A stretch of DNA of 64,000 nt from Ahaetulla prasina (lineage: Eukaryota; Chordata; Lepidosauria; Squamata; Colubridae): NCBI RefSeq assembly GCF_028640845.1, contig NC_080539.1, positions 304,206,016 through 304,270,015 of the forward strand, written 5' to 3'. Below are positions 28,484-43,400 of the stretch, one piece after another; the stretch's first letter is position 1, and every line of letters starts with the position of its first letter. Made by a program: the position numbers and the translations under genes. The notes under the pieces were generated by a model. The model saw only the letters and a list, made by a program, of their open reading frames with translations. It ran no database searches and was not told the DNA's origin.

Positions 28484-31400
28484 TATTCCTGTGCCTAATT
28501 TTCAAGCTATATTCTTTTAGGGATGCGTGGCATATAAATGTAATCAATAAAACAAACATCTTTATGTTATCCATTGAACATGGTTTTCTATTTGGAATTC
28601 TTGAAAATAATATTTACCCAAAAAAACCCAACCTCCAAACAGGCTACACTATATGCCTCTTCTCTTGATTAATCCAAATGTCTGAACTAAGAAGAGGCCA
28701 GAGCTGTGTAAAGAAACACATCTTGTAAATCTCTTAAAATCATTTGATCGTCTGATGTTTCTTGAGTTTCATTCCAAAAAGCAGCAGATTTGGACCCATA
28801 ATTCCATGTATTTTTAAAAAAACTATATTGCCAGAACTGATTCCAATTTTTCACAGATGTATTTGAAAAGCTGTGATTTTGGAAGCAGTGTGGATGAAGT
28901 GATACAGCAGATCAAGAAACAGGAGGCTTTTGAGAAGATTCTAGCCTCTCAGGAAGAAAAGGTAAAAATCTTTATATATAATATATAAAGACATGGGCAA
29001 ATATCCAAGTAAAACCTGATGTTTATTTGTCATCTCAATGGACTGGGAAAAGTACTGTGACAAACTTGCGAAAGCAATTCAGACAATAGATATAACATTG
29101 TTTTATAGAAGCTGCTTTATGAGAATACTTTGAAGTGTTGATTTTCAAGAAATATGGGAGTTCTTCAGGCAAAGTATCACGGAAATTTTACCTGGGGAGA
29201 AAGAATATCTTAGTTTGACACTAAATATCACAGAAAACAAAATATACAGTGAATTTAAGGATTTACCCTTAAATAAAATTTCCCAAATAATATTTCAAAT
29301 AATAGCAACAAGGTAAGAAGAGGTTATCAGAAAGCTTTACTCATTCATATCGCACAAAACATCTGTATATTTTTGTTACTGGTATTTGATTATGGGCAAT
29401 TTTGAACTTCCAGTAGAAAAAAATAATATTTTATATATGCAACCTGTGATCAGTTAACTGTAGTTGTGATTTTAAGTGTTGGTCTTTCAGGAACTCTCTC
29501 TTCAGGAGCAAATGGAAAAATTGCAACCAGGTAGTGAGTTGGAAGTAACACAGATTCAACAGAGGCTCAATGTGGTGTTAAAGAAAAGAAGATGCATCAG
29601 AGATCTTTCTCAAAGTAGGCAAGAAAAATTGCAGGTAGAACTCCTGCTGGCTCTATTCTACCGGAGTCTAACTGAGGTGAGAATAAGTTGTGTATTGGTG
29701 AAGCATTGTCTGGGAAATAAAAACATTTATTCTCTTTGCAAATAGTGAGAGGTTGCTGTCTCACTCTCCATTCAGACTGTGTAGTCAGGTAGGCCCCACT
29801 TACTGATTGCAGTTGGAACCGGTAACTCCGTCATTAAATGATGCAATCGTAAAATGAAACATCACATGACTGTTGAGATGTCAGTTCCAGCTGCAATCAT
29901 GAAGTAAATCACTCATGGTGATAAAGATTAAATCCAGGATTTCCTGCTGTTTCCCCATTGACTTTGCTTGTTAGAAGCTGGCTGTGAAGGTTGCAAATAG
30001 TAATCAGATGACCATGGGATGCTGAGATAGCCCACATTTGAGAAACGATGATAAATCTCCTTTTTCAGGGTTGTCATGACTTTGAATGGTTGCTGAATGA
30101 GCAGTCATTAAATGCCTTTCATGGTTAATTGTAATGTGTGTGGCTATAAAAAGGCGGCCTACTTCAACATAGTAATTAAAATAAGCAATTATCTGCTAAG
30201 CAAATAATTGAGGCAGAATAATTAAAGTATCATCTGGAAGCAATCACTACATCTCATTTCCAGAAGAGGTAATAGCAATAGTACTTAAATTTATATACCG
30301 CTTCACAGTGCTGTACAGCAGTGGTAGGTTGCCCAAATCGGGCAAACCGGTAGTGGCGGCAGGAGGCTCCGCCCACCCACCCGGACACTTCTCGCATGCA
30401 CAGAAGCGTTGTGCACACATCCCACTCCTTTTTGATTTTTTCTCACATCTTTTAAAGAAAGAAAAATCCAAAGAGCTATTGTACATTATTATAATTCTGG
30501 GGCTTTGTGCTTTGGAACATGGTGTTCACATTCCATGTATTCCTATATACATTTACACATAAACAATATAATGCAAAATTTAAATGCTACAGCAGCTTTC
30601 CCCAACCTAGTGCCCTCTAGATGTACTTAGATTAGACTCTAAATCAAAATTCGTAGCCATTGTGGCTATGTATATGGTCTATGAATTACAGCAATAAAAT
30701 CCAGTTCATCTGGAGACCATAAGGCTGGGAAAGGACATATTATATGAGTACTAGAGAGCTACTATTATATCTCATTCCTCTACATTTGGAAGAAATCCAA
30801 GGTTTTCTTTATCAACTAGCTTAAAGCCTTAATTTTATCAGTATTTCTTGGCCTGACTCAGTTCTTCAGGAGACCCAACTATAGTAAAACCTGAAGGAAT
30901 GTTGCAAACATTAACTTCCACTTGGCTCTTCATAGTGGATCTCAAGTCTTGCAGAAATAGTTACACTGCATTCATTTAAGTCTGATCCCTTTTGATGTAG
31001 AGTTAAGGGGCTGAGCAAAGCTTTTGTTTGCAGTTTTATTTCAAAGCTAGTTCAGTTACATCACGGGTGTCAAACTTGTGGTATCCCGTTGCCGTCATGT
31101 GACATTTTGCAATGTTATTCCCCTTTGCAGAGCTGGGGTGGGTGTGGCCTGCGCATGATGCATCCGGCCCGCGGTCCACCAGTTTGACACCCCTGTGTTA
31201 CATTATATCACATCTTTGAAATGGCAGACTGGCTTACAAATTCAATACTTTTGCAAGAGACACACATCTTTAGCAAATCTACAGATTTGAAATTCAGGTC
31301 AGACGTTGGACTGAGTAACACCCTTGAACTGAAAAGCAAATCTGATCTTATTAGATTTACATATACTACTCTTAGCCTTACATGCAGTGATAATCGTGTT

Positions 31401-34400
31401 GCTCTTTTGGTGACAGGCAGAGGATTGGATTGATGAACGCATGCAGAAGATGAAGGTTCCTTCTTTTCAAAACTTCAACAAGTCATGTGACAAAATGAAG
31501 CTTCTTCAGAAGCATCAAGTCTTTGAGGCTGAAATTCTGGCTCATAAGGATATAATTGCAACTGTTAAAATGGCAAGTATCAATAGCTTATGCTTTGTGT
31601 TTTTGGGTTCCTGTGAGATTCTTCTGTTGCATGAGGTCAAACCATGGATAGATAAAATACATAGAAAAGTTGGATAAATGATGGGTCAAATGTTTTTCAA
31701 CTTAGCTTCATTAAACAGTTAGATCAATCTGTATTGCAATTGTTAGAAAATCTCAGTAAGAACCAGGAATATACAGGCCTAAATATATTGATGTCTCGCA
31801 TCACCTTGGCTGCCCTCTGAGACGTAGACAACATTAGGCAAGTGTAATCTTTCTACTTCTCTCTCATATCTTCAATTAATTTACTTGTCAAATGAGTCAA
31901 TTTCTATCTCTGCTGGATACAAATCTGAATCAGATACCCTGGAACCAGTCTTAAGTACACTATGTGTTTAACCCATGAAAAAATTCAATTTCTTTTACTA
32001 CTGGTTCTGTGGGGGTGGCTTGGTGGGCAAGGCAGGGGAAGGATATTGCAAAATCTCCATTCCCACCTCACCCTGGGGCCAGCCAGAGTTGGTATTTGCC
32101 GGTTCTCTGAACTGCTCAAAATTTCCGCTACCGGTTCTCCAGAACCTGTCAGAACCTGGTGGATTTCATCCCTGGTTTAACCTTTTCCACTGGCCTTCCA
32201 ATCTTTTAGAAATGAATTGGTTAGAAATAGCATAGAGATACTGCAATCTTCTTATTATTAATTATTCCTTCTTAACTAACTAAAGAGAGGCGAAGCTCTA
32301 CTACACCATAATATTCCCCAATCAGAAGAGATCCGCCAAAAGATGTACTTGCTCCAAGAACATTGGGAAATGTTGAATCAGGCTGTTGCTGCCCATGGAA
32401 AAATGCTTGAGGAGAGCAGGGATTTTCTTGAATTTCTACAAAAAGTTGAGCACACAGAGGCTTGGATCAGAGACAAGGTTAGTGAATTTGCAGACCACTG
32501 TTTCTGTTTAGGAAAGACATTTATAGCTGAACATTTGTAAAATGGTAATTGTAGCAGAAAATGTACACTTTTGTTTTATTTTGAAAAATAAGTGAAGTGT
32601 TTTCCTGTTTCCAAATATGTGAATATAAATCAAGCCTGTGTTACACAGAGACTGCTACTGTGTTCTATATGCATGGCTCTCCTTCTAGGATATTAGTTTG
32701 TTATGCACTCGAAATTTATTCCAAAAAAGTAAGCAATATTCAAAAGAGTACAAAATATACATCTTCCAACCATTAACTAGGTGATCATCAAGGAGGAGGG
32801 ATTTCTTGTTCCAAAATGTATTAAGACACTTTTGTTAAGCATTACTATTCATTTTCTCTGGGAATTTTAGAAAGTTTTATTTTGCACAAAAAAACCTGTT
32901 ACGTAATTTTATGAACTGCAAGTGGGCATTTATTGGACTCTAATGTTAGTTAATTGTAGGACCAACTGAAAATATTTAATATTTCCCAAATTCAAGGGAA
33001 ACCTTATTGTTATCATGAATCTTTTTTCTTCATCAAGCACATTTTGCAGTCATTTCATCGGCCACTGGTTGCAGAATTTTAAGATTTTAAGAATTCGAAG
33101 TATAATTGGAATTAAAGGTTAGGATTACAGATGTTTTAAATCACAATTCAGAAAAAAACTACTAAACCCATTCACTAAAATGTTGCATTTATTCCTTCAA
33201 GCTGCTGCGCTGATTTCTGGATTGTTTTACTTCCATGAATACAGTACTTTTTAAAAGATCCAATGAATCAATTTGCATGAACTTTTCAAACAAGTAACAA
33301 GTACTGTTATCAAAACAATTCATAATGCAGGAATGTGTTATTTAGTATGTTACTGATATTGCATTTAGGAAGACAGATTGCCACTCCAAAAATAAACTTG
33401 AATTCCAGTGAAAAAAAGGCTAGATAAACATTGAAAATTTCATTGTGTTTTAACGGACGCCTAATGATATTAGTGTTGCTCACCAGGTCGTCATGGTTAA
33501 TATTGGTGATGTGGGAAATGACTATGAACACTGCCTTCAGCTTTTGAAAAAATTAAATGAATTCCGAGGAATGTCAGAGGTAAGTGATATTGTTTCCATT
33601 AGCTTAATAAATAACATTTCAGGACATTGGTATTTTAGAATAATTTGATTGATGAAAGGTATTGTTACATCAGAAGTTTTGGGTTTTTAAATCCTGTAAA
33701 TTGTTGGCCTTCTAATTTACCATGTGAATGTTAGAGTTAATTATTTCCCTGAATTACATTATACAACGAAGAGACTTCAAAATGATATGCATGGCATTTC
33801 TTCTCATATTTTATCCTTATAATAATCCGCCGAAATAGGTTTGGTTTAGAGGCTGCAATTGGTCTAGAGTCACGTGGCTAAGTATATTTCAACAAGAGGA
33901 TTTTGGGCTGATTAGAAAACTGACATGGTTCTTTATGTTTCATAATGTCAGGAAGGTTAGAATTCATTTATTTCTAGATCAAGTGTGATCTATTTGAAAA
34001 AGCTATGTTTCATTTTGTTTATAGAAGCTGTAGCACCATTACAGGTAGTCCTTGGCTTACAACCACAACGGAGCCCAATGTGGCTAAGTGAGACATTTGT
34101 TCAGTGAGCTTTGTCCCATTTTGTGATCTTTTTGCTACAGTTGTTAAGTGAATCACAGCAGTTGTAAAGCTAGAAACATTGTTGTTAACTGAATTTGACT
34201 CCCCCATTGACCTTGCTTGTCAGAAGTTCACAGAAGGTGATCACATGACCTGGGTCGTCATAAATATGAGTCAGTTGCCAAATGTCTGAATTTTGATCTC
34301 ACGACTATAGGGATGCTGCAATGGTCATAAGTCATAAAAACAGTCATAAGTCACTTTTTCAATGCCCTTGTAACTTTGAACAGTCACTAAATAGACATCT

Positions 34401-37400
34401 GAATGAAATGGAGTTATAAGACTCACACTGCCAAGATGCAAAGTTTTGTAAGCTTTGAGGATTACCTGTATTTTATATACTGAAGAAAACTTCACATTTT
34501 TGTTTCCATTTCTACCCCTTTTCACAGCAAAGAATTATTTAAAAAAATAGTGACAAGGCAGTTTAAAGTGCCAGTTATAAGGATGTTCCTTTCATCTGGC
34601 TTTCCTCTGGCTTTCAGGAAGCCAGAGAGATAGTAAATGTTGAGAAATGCAGATACTCAATAGGAACTCGCAGTTAGGTTTAACATAGTCATAGATGTAA
34701 GACTTAACCTCCTAGAATAGGGGTCTCCAACCTTGCCAACTTTAAGACTTGTGGACTTCAACTCCCAGAATTGAAGTTGAAGTCTGGGAATCTGAAGTTG
34801 AACTCTGGGAGTTGAAGTCCACAAGTCTTAAAGTTGCCAAGGTTGATGACCGCTGTCCTAGAAGGAAGGAGGAGAGGGAGGAGAGAATTAAGACTTTGCT
34901 TTACTATCTGTTTTCTCTTTGACTTTCGTCTTATAGGAGGTGACAGTGGATGATGCCCACATCAAAGGCATCAATGCTCTCGCTCTGCGATTGAAGAGGC
35001 AGAATGAGGAAGAGATGAAAATAATACACCAACGCCGAGAACAGCTGAATGAAAGGTGTGTGGATAAATTCTACTGATCCAAACAAAGAGGAAAATGTTC
35101 AATCAAATCTGACTAGAGCCAGAGAGAAACGCTGGCATTCCCTTTTTGGTGTTTACATGGAGAAGGCTGATCTTCTTTTTTCATATATCATCTTCAAATA
35201 TATATGAATTGTTATAATGGGTATGTAAGAGTAAAAAGGGAGTGACATCCAACTATTTGAATTTCATTCCCAATGCTAGTTAATAAGTTTTATTATAAAC
35301 ATCACTGAAATCTAAATTGCTAAGGCAATGGCAATCTTCTAGTTAAGAATAAATGTCAATGTAACCTCAAGCTACTCAACCCACATAAAAAATATAATGA
35401 TGAAATAAGAATGATTTCAATTAACTTGGTATCGTCTGATTAAAATCCCCCTGGTGACAGAAAACACTGGTCAGCAGAATGGAAGTCAGTACTATTGCGG
35501 GGGGGGGGGGGGGGCAGTGATTCCCTCCCCCCCAGCCCTTTTATTGCTACCCAATCAGATCCAGTCTTGTACATTAATCACTTTTGATGTCATTATGTTT
35601 GTACTTGCTTAATCACATAGATAAATAAAGTTGGGCTGGTGGGAATCATAAACCCAAATATATAATTGTTTTATTGCTCTAATCCCATATTCGAGCTATT
35701 TGATCTTCTCAAATAAAATTAAATGTTTCACTATCAGGTGGAACAGTTTCCATGGTGATCTTAAAATGTATAAGAGGAAGTTGGAAGAAGCCCTGCAGAT
35801 CCATGCCTTGATTAGAGAAATTAATGACATCACAGACAGAATTGGTGAAAAGGTGATTTATTTTATTATTTTTAAGGGCGCTTTTTTAACTTGACAAGTT
35901 CTCCAGAGCAGTGGTCACCAACTGGTGGTCCGTGGACCACAGGTGGTCCATGAGAAAATTTTTGGTTGTCTGCAGAAAATTATTTGCATTTTTTATATTG
36001 CACTAAATCCTCAAACTATGGCCCCTGGGCTGGATAAGTGCAATAAACGTTTGTATTGCTGCAGAGAGTCTCTCCTTTCGGGGTCTTTTTGTGCGGGTCG
36101 GAGGGAAGCAGAAATTCTGACTTGGGATCTGCTTCAGCCTCCTGGTGCGGGGCTTTGGGTGAAGGATGGAGGGAAGTGCCGCTGGTAGTGAAGAGCTGGA
36201 GGGCCTTGTTTCAGTGGGATTGCCTCATGGCCTGGAACTGGCTGACCATCTCAGCCTGCTGAGCCTCCAGGTGCTGGTACCTGGCCTTGCACTCCTGCAG
36301 GTCTTCCCTCTGCTTGGGAAGCCTATGCTCCTAGTCCTCAGTGAGGTGCTTCTATTGAGCCTCCTTCTTGGTCAGATCCAATTCGAACTGAGCTGTTTTG
36401 CCAACTCTTTCTCATGGTGGCTGCTTAGCTCCAACAACTGCTTCCTGTTGGGGCCCTAAGGAGCCAGGCGGGGTGGCAAGGAGTGGCTGGCAAGGGTGGT
36501 GCGAGTAGAGGCTAGCAAGGCGCCCCTCGATATGAGTGACATCAAGTTGCCCACGCCCACCCAGCCGGTCATTAAGCAGATCGTATTAGTAGTCCGTGGG
36601 ATTTAAAATTATGAATTTAGTGGTCCCTGAGGTCCAAAAGGTTGGGGACCCCTGCTCCAGAGGGGATAAAATTTCAGAAAACCAAATAGTAATAAAATAT
36701 CAAGAGGGAATTTTGACAGTCAGAGGTACAAAGAAAAGAAAGAGTCAGAAAAACTTTCCTGATTATCATACACAAACAGTACTTGCTCTATGTCTCTCCT
36801 TTATTTTAAGAGCTTTTGTGAAATATTCTGAAAATGCTAACAGAATTAGGCATATAATTTTTTTCAGATTCATAAGCTTTATTAAACTTGATAATTTTGT
36901 TATTTTTTTAATCTTGTAAAAAGAAAATTATTCAAACGGTTTTCAATATTTTACTATGGTATTAGAATACATTTTATTCAGCAGTTCCTGAATAACAAAT
37001 AAATAAAAACAAATATGCATGGAAATATTAATTTTGATAGAAAATGGATTTAGTTTGATCTAATATTTCAGATTAGAAAAATTCTAATTTTACTTAAATC
37101 AGGGGCGGATAATCCAGAGCTCTGAAAGACTAAATTATTATGATTGGTGGTACAGTAAGCCAAATGTTTAGATTAGATTTGGGATTTTTAATCATCTATC
37201 AAGTTATGTTACGTTATTTATTTATTTATTTAACTACCCAAATCTCAGTGATGCGCCAATCCATCTAGAGATATACCGTAGATATATTATGCTATATCTA
37301 GACATAATAGTATATACTGTGGATGTACTATTATATTTGATTGTGTTATTTTATTTCAAAGTGATTACTCAGTGCCTAATAATTTGTTCTATAGAAATCT

Positions 37401-40400
37401 CATAAAACTTCATATTATATAAAGATGTAAAATTTAAGTTAGAAATATCAAAAGGATGAAAATATTCAAAGATGTAATTTTGTAAAAAATCAAGTAATCA
37501 TCTTTTCTTCATTTTTCGTATTCCTCAGAGTTCACTGATACAAGCATTGGATTATGGAAAAGATGTTGAAAGTGTAGAAAATCTACTTCGGAAGCATGAT
37601 GAAATGGAGAGAGAAATTGGAATCATTCAATCCAAGATGGAGGTAAAACATATAATTGATACTTGATATATAATTGCAAAAAAAGGAATGTAAATCCTAG
37701 AAATTTGCCCTGCATATAAACTACTTAGAATTGTATAGTAATCTCATTTTTATAATCTCAATCCCAAAACTTAGTTCTTTTCAGAAGTTTGATTTATTCT
37801 GCAGTTTTCAACAGGGAATTAGAATAGTATGAATACAAGCATACCACCTCTAGATTATACATTTGAAACCTTAAGAATAGAATAGTGGAATGAAAATTTT
37901 CTTTAAATAATGAATTAAATTGCAGCCTACAGTTATCACTTTCAGGGATGAGTGTGATTAGTTTCCTTTTGGGATGATGAGAATATTTTTACAGAGTCCA
38001 AAGAATGCCAGTTTTATTGTGACTGTGTTTTCAACACAGAGGTAAATTGATAAATCAAGGTGTCCCCATCATTCAAACTTTACTGCCAAGTCCCCCTTTG
38101 GGACACTGCCATTCCGATGGATGAGTGGGGAAGGAGACTATCAGGGTTGCATCAGGGGTGAAATCTAAAAATTTTCCCTACCAGTTCTGTGGGCATGGCT
38201 TAATTGGTGGACGTGGCTTGGTGGTCAGGTGACTGAATGGGCATGGCCAATAATAATTAATAATAAAAATAATAAAGTATTCACACTGGTCTACCTTCTT
38301 TAAAAATAGAGGCACTGGTCTATTAGCCACCTCCAGCGCTGATCAGCTGTAGTGCGACCCTTTGAAGCGCCGCGGTGGTCATTTAAGACTGTTTGCAGCT
38401 ATATCATCACCAAGAGCTTCAGGGACAGAGAAGAGGAACAGTGAGGCGTGGGCGGTGGGGTGGGTTTTGCTACTGGTTCTCCGAACTACCCGCCCCCAAC
38501 GCTACCAGATCACACGATCTGGTCCAAACCAGGAACATTTCACCCCTGGGTTACGTTTCTTGCATGTTTTTGTTTTTGCGGTAACAGTGTGGGATTTAGG
38601 AAAGGGGACTATTTTGGAGACATGATGAACTTTCTCCCAGCTGGTTCTAGCTTGACACCAAGGTTGCTGCATTCTGGGGATGAACTACTATCAAGCTAAT
38701 GCCTCAGAGTTCTCAAAGCACCTTCAGATCTGTATTGGCTACGGTGGACTGATGAAGGGGTGGGGTTTTGAAAGGGGAAGAATAGCTTAACGTTTTGCTC
38801 AAGAACTTCAGATTCTGCCTCGCTGCTCTTCAATCACTTTCTCCCAGTAAAAGTTCCTTTTGATAACTACTTGTTTCAAGACTCATGCTTTCCTGAGGGG
38901 ATAGCTGAAGCAAGTCCTTACGTTTATATTTCGCTTTGTGGAGTGGCTTAAAGATGTTTACTTATCCTCATGTTTATACTTATTCCAAAACCGGGTCCCA
39001 TAAGGGAACTCTAAAAATTACGGGGTGAGCCATGCTGTCCTACTGCACCAAAACCAGTTGCAGAACTAATAATGGTTTTCTTAAGAACAGCAAGAACAGC
39101 AGGTTCAAGCAGGAAGAATGCTGTTATCTGACCCATACCTCAGCTAAGCTAAAGCTCCAAGCAAGGTAAAGCAGTCTACCAATGATTTGCTGGGAAAGCA
39201 TGTCAGCCAAGCCTTATTCTGTCACAGTAATGAGGCTGTGAGCAATGTTGCCCATACAGTTTTAATAAAGGAAAAATTAAAGAAACTTATTGATGACTTC
39301 CTTTCCCATCCCATCAAGTGCTACCTAACAGTGGAAAAACAACAACCACCAATTGTTCTTTTTAACTTGTGATAGGGCAGGGCTAGGCAAGTGTAGGCAG
39401 GTGTCTTGAACAGCAAGTTTAATTTCCTGTCAAGTTGTTTAATCAGATGCTCCACGCCTGTAACCAGTCAACCAAAATCTGTCTGTATTGGATACATCCC
39501 AGTCCATAAAATTTTTTTTTCTTTTAATGGTACAATTTAGGGGAGGGATAACCCAGTGTCCTGTTTATCCCATCTCTGTTCTGCTGCTGTGATGTAGATA
39601 AAGAGTTAAATCAAGAATAATGAAAGGCTATTCCATAAGGCAGGGGTGTCAAACTCGATTTCATTGAGGGCCGCATCAGGGTTGTGTTTGACCTCTGAGG
39701 CCCGGGTGGGTGTGGCCAGGGTGAGCGGGTCCAGCTCGGCATCACTCATGTCAGGGGCACCTGTGGTGGCATGAGCGCTCTGCCAGTGAAAATGGAGCTC
39801 AATAGGGCTGCGTGCAGCCCTCCTGAGCTCCATTTTCAACGGCACAAGGCTGCAGGAGGCAGTCGCAGCTGAAACGGAGCTCAGGAGGGCTGCGTACAGC
39901 CCTCCCGAGTTCCATTTTCGCTGGCAGAGGCACCACAAACCAGTCTTTTGCTGTTTCCAGGGTGGGTCCACAGGCCAGATCTAAGCACCACGCAGGTTGG
40001 AATCTGGTCCTCAGGTTTGAGTTTGACACCCCTGGCCTACAAGATTGTCCATGCTAATTATCCTCTAGATACTTTTCATTAACTCTGGAAATGTCTGTGA
40101 TTCTTTGATTTATAAATTGAGATATGTAGATTGTTGATATTAAGTTCCTCTGCCATTTTGGTCTTCTACCGTATCTTTCTTCTACTTTCTCCCTACCTTT
40201 GCCTGCTTTTTGTGCTGATTGGTTTTTTATAAGTGGCTGATGTTTAATAAATACATAAACATCAAGCTATATGTTTGGCCAGGTGAATTGAGTGGTATAT
40301 GTGCTTGCTCTGATTTGGTCACAAAGATTGTCTGGAAATGTGGCTGGGTGCAAACTAAATTGGCTCTCTCTTTTTTTTTCATTCTGATAAGCTTTTTGAA

Positions 40401-43400
40401 GTGTCATGAAAAGAAAAGCCTGACACAGAATAGATTTTTAAATTAAGAGCAGCTTCAGAAGAAAAAGCATGTTAACTAGACAAGAGTGCCTGTTTTTCTT
40501 TTAGTCACTGGAACCAGAACTTTGTCAAATTAAAAGGAATCCATCTACTATAAGTAACAAACTGACTACAAAACAAAAGGAAATGAGAAACCACTGGTTA
40601 CAACTACAGAATCAGACCAAACAAAGGTAAATTCAAGGTGCAATTCAAAGTGCTGGCTATTACCTTTAAAATGCTACATGGCATAAGATCAGATGTCCTG
40701 TGAGACTGTCTCTGTCCGAGGACATCTGTATGCTCCATTAGAGCAGATTGGATAGGCAAGCTCCATGTTCTTTCCTTTAAATATTTCCATTTTATAGGTC
40801 CATGGAAAAATGCCTTTTCCATTGCAGCCCCTGCTCTATGGAATCAGATATTGTTTATCAGACCTACAGTATGTCTGGGTCTGATATCAAACCTATGTGG
40901 CTCTTCCTCCTGTCTCCTCTGCATACATTACATCTTCAATCTGTAGATTTCACATACTGTGCTTTAGTTTGTCCTGTTTTGTGCCATTATTTAGTGGAAA
41001 TTTAAAATAGACTTCCAACATTTAGAATCCACAAATGCATTCTACGATATATTAATAAGGTGTATTTAATCACAAAGTTGAGAGAAAGTCCAAGTCCCTG
41101 CTAAGTGCAGGATACAGACGACATTTTAATAGGCGATCCGTTCTTTATTTTAAGAACTCTGGTGCCAGAGAACTTCATGTAATTAATAAAATAAATAAAT
41201 GCGGCAATCATACAGCCATTCTGTGATTAATAAATGCTCTTAGAATTTAGATGGGTCAGTGGCTAAAACACTGAGCTTGTTGATCAGAAAGGTTGGCAGT
41301 TCAGTGGTTTGAAACCACTGAAGCGTGAGCAGGGGATTGGACTAGATCAAGGGTCTCCAACCTTGGCAACTTTAAGACTTGTGGACTTCAACTCCCAGAA
41401 TTCCTCAGCCAGCTTTGCTGCCTGAGGGATTCTGGGAGTTGAAGTCCACAAGTATTAAAGTTGCCAAGGTTGGAGACCCCTGGACTAGATGACCTCCAAG
41501 GTCCCTTCCAACTCTGTTTCTTTTAACTGATCATTAAATGCTATTGCTGGTTGTGAAAAGGACTGAAATCTTTGTGAAGAAGCAAAGTTCCTCCATCTTC
41601 TGTTATAGCTGAATGTTAGGTTTATGCAAAGATACAGAAATAGGAGTCCTGGCATTGAATTCCATCCTACAAAGGTACAGGATTTCTTCTCCTTTGGGAC
41701 CTGATAGCCTTCAGAGTTTTAGTTATTTTGGATCACTTAGTTTAGTTCCTGTTTGGGGGAAAAAAGTGAGTAAATGGATTGGGGGATAGGGGGAGAAAGT
41801 GAATCTAGCCAAATTCTGGCAGCAGAATCCGATTGGCATGTACAATAATAGAGTTCTTCTCTCTAGGGACTTTAATGTTGTTAAAGGAAAATATATGGCT
41901 TGAAAACTAGAAATGTGAAAAGCCCACGATGTCTATGTATGTATACTTATATCCCCCTTGAAATAAGTAAACAACAATTTATTAGCTTTCTGTTTTCGTT
42001 AAACTCAATTTTATTCCAGCAGATTATATTTAGTAAATTTCAATTATGTTTATGTTCTTTTGTGTACAACAGAGGTGAGAAGCTGATAGCTTCTTACCAG
42101 TTACAGAAGTTTAACTCTGAACTGAAGGAATTACTAGACTGGATTCAGGAAATCAAAAGTCAAATCGAAATTGGAGATCTTCCTAAAAGTCTAGCTGAAG
42201 CAGAAAGCCTGATAGAGGAGCATCAAGAAATAAAGGCAAGTATGAATTATAACAGCATAGCATTGCCATCTTTATAACAGTTTCCATTACTTTAAGAAGT
42301 TCCTAGTGAGCAATTTCAATACTTGACAACTGAAATAGCATTGATTATAACAATACGCACACCAAGTGATTACTTATTTCTGTACTTACTTTTTGAACTG
42401 GAATATTCTTTTCTAAGCTCAGATGTGGTCTCTTCTCTCTGTAAACCTGAGTTTTATTTGGACATTGCTAAAATTCATAGCAGTGTAAACATGAGCATGA
42501 GCTCATGAGCACATTTCTTGCAAGTCTAGAAATCATGGAATATTAACACTCAGCTACTGGCAATTTGGAAGTCATATTGTAAATACTTATTGGTTTGAAT
42601 AATTTTGCCACTGAAGAGGCCTATATATGCCCAAATGCTCAAACAAATGCTCAGGGTGGGTGCTATTAAGCCTATTGAAGTCAAGAAAGTTATAGAGAGG
42701 CTCCCTTGGAATATGCACATTTGGTCCAGTTGCCTCATGACCTGGATGACTGAGAAACCCCATAGACATATACATTTGGAGGTACTGTGCTAAGCTTGCA
42801 TTTGTACTACAAACATTCTTCTGAACCACAGAGAAGAGAAGGAGAAAATAGAATAGAATAGAATAGAATTTTTATTGGCCAAGTGTGATTGGACACACAA
42901 GGAATTTGTCTTGATGCATATGCTCTCAGTGTACATAAAAGAAAAGATACGTTCATCAAGGTACAACATTTACAACACAATTGATGGTCAATATATCAAT
43001 ATAAATCATAAGGATTGCCAGCAACAAGTTATAGTCATACAGTCATAAGTGGAAAGAGATTGGTGATGGGAACTATGAAACGATTAATAGTAGTGCAGAT
43101 TCAGTAAATAGTCTGACAGTGTTGAGGGAATTATTTGTTTAGCAGAGTGATGGCCTTCAGGAAAAAACTGTTCTTGTGTCTAGTTGTTCTGGTGTGCAGT
43201 GCTCTATAGCGTCGTTTTGAGGATAGGAGTTGAAACAGTTTATGTCCAGGATGCGAGGGGTCTGTAAATATTTTCACGGCCCTCTTCTTGATTCGTGCAG
43301 TATACAGGACCTCAATGGAAGGAACATCAGGGGTTGATAGTATTAACACATGTTCTGAGACACTGAAAGCTCCATGAACAGGATGCGAAGTCTCAGGAGG

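Noticed and set aside
28301..28498. 65-aa open frame with a long Ile run
   Set aside because: Translation of a (TTA)n microsatellite.
35495..35540. Poly-G/poly-C tract as a regulatory element
   Set aside because: Most likely a simple repeat; no supporting motif nearby.
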